Assembly (NCBI GenBank): GCA_013399855.1
Contig: VXAY01002117.1
Location: 960,499-1,024,498, forward strand
DNA from: Oxyruncus cristatus
Lineage: Eukaryota; Chordata; Aves; Passeriformes; Cotingidae
Reading direction: 5' to 3'
DNA: 64,000 nt
Under the pieces are notes generated by a model. It was not told the DNA's origin. It did not search any database and was given only the letters and a program-made list of their open reading frames with translations. Position 1 is the stretch's first letter. Each line of letters opens with the position of its first letter. The position numbers were made by a program, and so were the translations under genes. Of the stretch, positions 62,522-64,000 are shown piece after piece.

Positions 62522-64000
62522 CTATTTTAAAAAAAAAAAAAAAAAAAAAAAGTTTAAAGCAATTTAACAAACCAAAGGGGGAGGAATAAAAATGCACAGC
62601 CTACAAAAAGCTTGGCCATGCAGGAAAATAGATGGAGTTTATACAATTCCAGGAAGCTCCATCTTAACAGAAGCAGGTCCTGGCACACAGTCCTGGCAGG
62701 AACAGGGTGAAACGGGATTCACGCTCCTCAAGCTGCAATAGCAGAACATCTTGAAATGAAAGTTCTGCATGACTCGGCATGTGAACATCATCACTTGCCC
62801 ACACCTTGCTGTAACACCCACTGAGCCTGGATTTCTAACCTTAAATACTGCACAGAGTGCCCATTTCACATGGTAGGCCAGGTAGGAATGGTGAAGAAAA
62901 GAGGTCTGTAGAGAGCAGCACTGTACAATGGTTATAAAATAAAAATCCCAGCAGTGACACAGCACTGAGAACATCTTCTCTAAACTGAGCTGTAATGCCA
63001 CATTTTCCTCACCTGGTACCACAGTCCCTAGGTCAGTACCTGGATGGCCATCAGCCCTCCTAGTGACAAAACCCTCCTCAAGTTCCACCTCAGCTCCAGC
63101 TGCACTTCAGTGTTCTAAAGCAATTCCCATCTGCTGCACCTACGATTATCCCACACAGGCATCTTCTTACTCTGCATTTTCCGTATTAAAATGTAGTGCT
63201 ACTCCCTTATGCCATCCAGAGATCCTGCACACAGCGTGCCCTGGCCATCCCAGGAGGTTCAGTGACTCAGTGAAAATGTCCCAACTGAAAAGCTCAGCAA
63301 TCTGCTCCTGAGAGATTAAGTCACCTCTGGAGCAAATACCCACAGTGAATAGCCACAGCTGAAATATTGTTAACTGATTGTATTTATACACTGAATAGCT
63401 ATACCAGTGTAATCCAAAAGAAATCATGTCTATAAAAAAAATAATCATCACTATACACAAAACTCTTCAACCTACATGAACTTCGTAGTATTTGACAGAA
63501 CCTAGGTCCACGTCCAGCTTAGTGTTTTTCAGGATACCCCAAATTTATAAAAGGCGCACAACATCCCATCTCATTCACAAAGTAAATACCTATAGGACGA
63601 ACTGACTGACACGGTTGTGTAATAGTTTTACCTCGGTATGTCATGACAAAGAACAGGACGAAACACCTTGTGTCATACATGCTCCATTCTGACCGTGAGC
63701 TCTCCTTACAAAAGCAGACTGGAAGTCTCTCATCAAGGCCTCACAGATTACATCTCTGGAGAGAGACGTGCCTCTTCCAGCTGACCGTGAGACCCCAGAT
63801 ACACTCGAGTTTAGTTTGGTCGAAGAGAGGCGATGTGACACCGGCAGCTCCCCGTGCCAGGAGCGCAGTTACGTAAGGGCAGGATGACTTCCCTGTGGGA
63901 TGGGCCGGCAGGTACGGCCGCTCTGGGCACACGGTGGGTGAGCTCCCTGCCGGGCCGTGCCTTCCGTGTTTTACTAACAACAGCGGCAGCGCCCGGCAGC
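62522..64000 (-). other. MOB4 intron 1 (partial)
   Basis: Intronic sequence upstream of coding exon 2. No sequence fitting the MOB4 N-terminus (MVMAEGTAVLRR-type) appears up to 64000. GC and CpG rise over the last 200 bp, as expected when approaching a promoter or first exon. Confidence 0.6.
62529..62551. repeat. A23 homopolymer (T23 on the MOB4 strand)
   Basis: An uninterrupted run of 23 A on + located 8 bp from the exon boundary. On - it forms the polypyrimidine tract of the exon 2 acceptor. Confidence 0.95.

Noticed and set aside
1..64000. CRISPR arrays, bacterial operons, integrated phage or tRNA/rRNA genes
   Set aside because: No regularly spaced repeats, ribosome-binding operon structure, or tRNA/rRNA-like segments were seen; the window is ordinary vertebrate split-gene DNA.

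Overview
The window is vertebrate nuclear DNA, most likely from a bird. The evidence is GT-AG split genes with short introns, AT-rich intronic sequence, and two remnants of the CR1 LINE family, including its diagnostic 8-bp 3' tail repeat. No bacterial, viral or plasmid-like organisation is visible. Three protein-coding genes can be reconstructed exon by exon. They are the 3' two thirds of BOLL (boule-like germ-cell RNA-binding protein) on +, a complete RFTN2 (raftlin-2) coding region on +, and all but the first coding exon of MOB4 (phocein, a STRIPAK subunit) on -.

Layout: BOLL exons lie between 254 and 13781, with a poly(A) signal at 14411. The RNP1 motif of its RRM is cut by the intron at the left window edge. 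From about 14440 to 22000 is an intergenic interval in which I recognise no gene. RFTN2 occupies nine coding exons between 22518 and 49513 (507 codons). From 49514 to about 54570 is the RFTN2 3' flank or 3'UTR. MOB4 runs leftward from beyond position 64000 to its stop at 56690, with its probable 3'UTR at about 54572-56689, so RFTN2 and MOB4 are convergent.

The order BOLL-RFTN2-MOB4 and the orientations match, in mirror image, the mammalian 2q33-type block as I recall it (HSPD1-HSPE1-MOB4-RFTN2-MARS2-BOLL). The single-exon MARS2 gene expected between RFTN2 and BOLL is not visible. The three genes are neighbours by synteny rather than by shared pathway: BOLL is a germline translational regulator, RFTN2 a lipid-raft adaptor and MOB4 a phosphatase/kinase scaffold subunit.

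I did not find a convincing new biological system. The most interesting local observations are a 39-bp in-frame tandem duplication in BOLL, an unexpected BOLL C-terminal exon, a 312-bp intronic segment bounded by perfect 20-bp direct repeats that carries a protein-like frame, a 23-T homopolymer at the MOB4 exon 2 acceptor, and several long unexplained frames inside introns. Some of those frames may be decayed retrocopies or chance.
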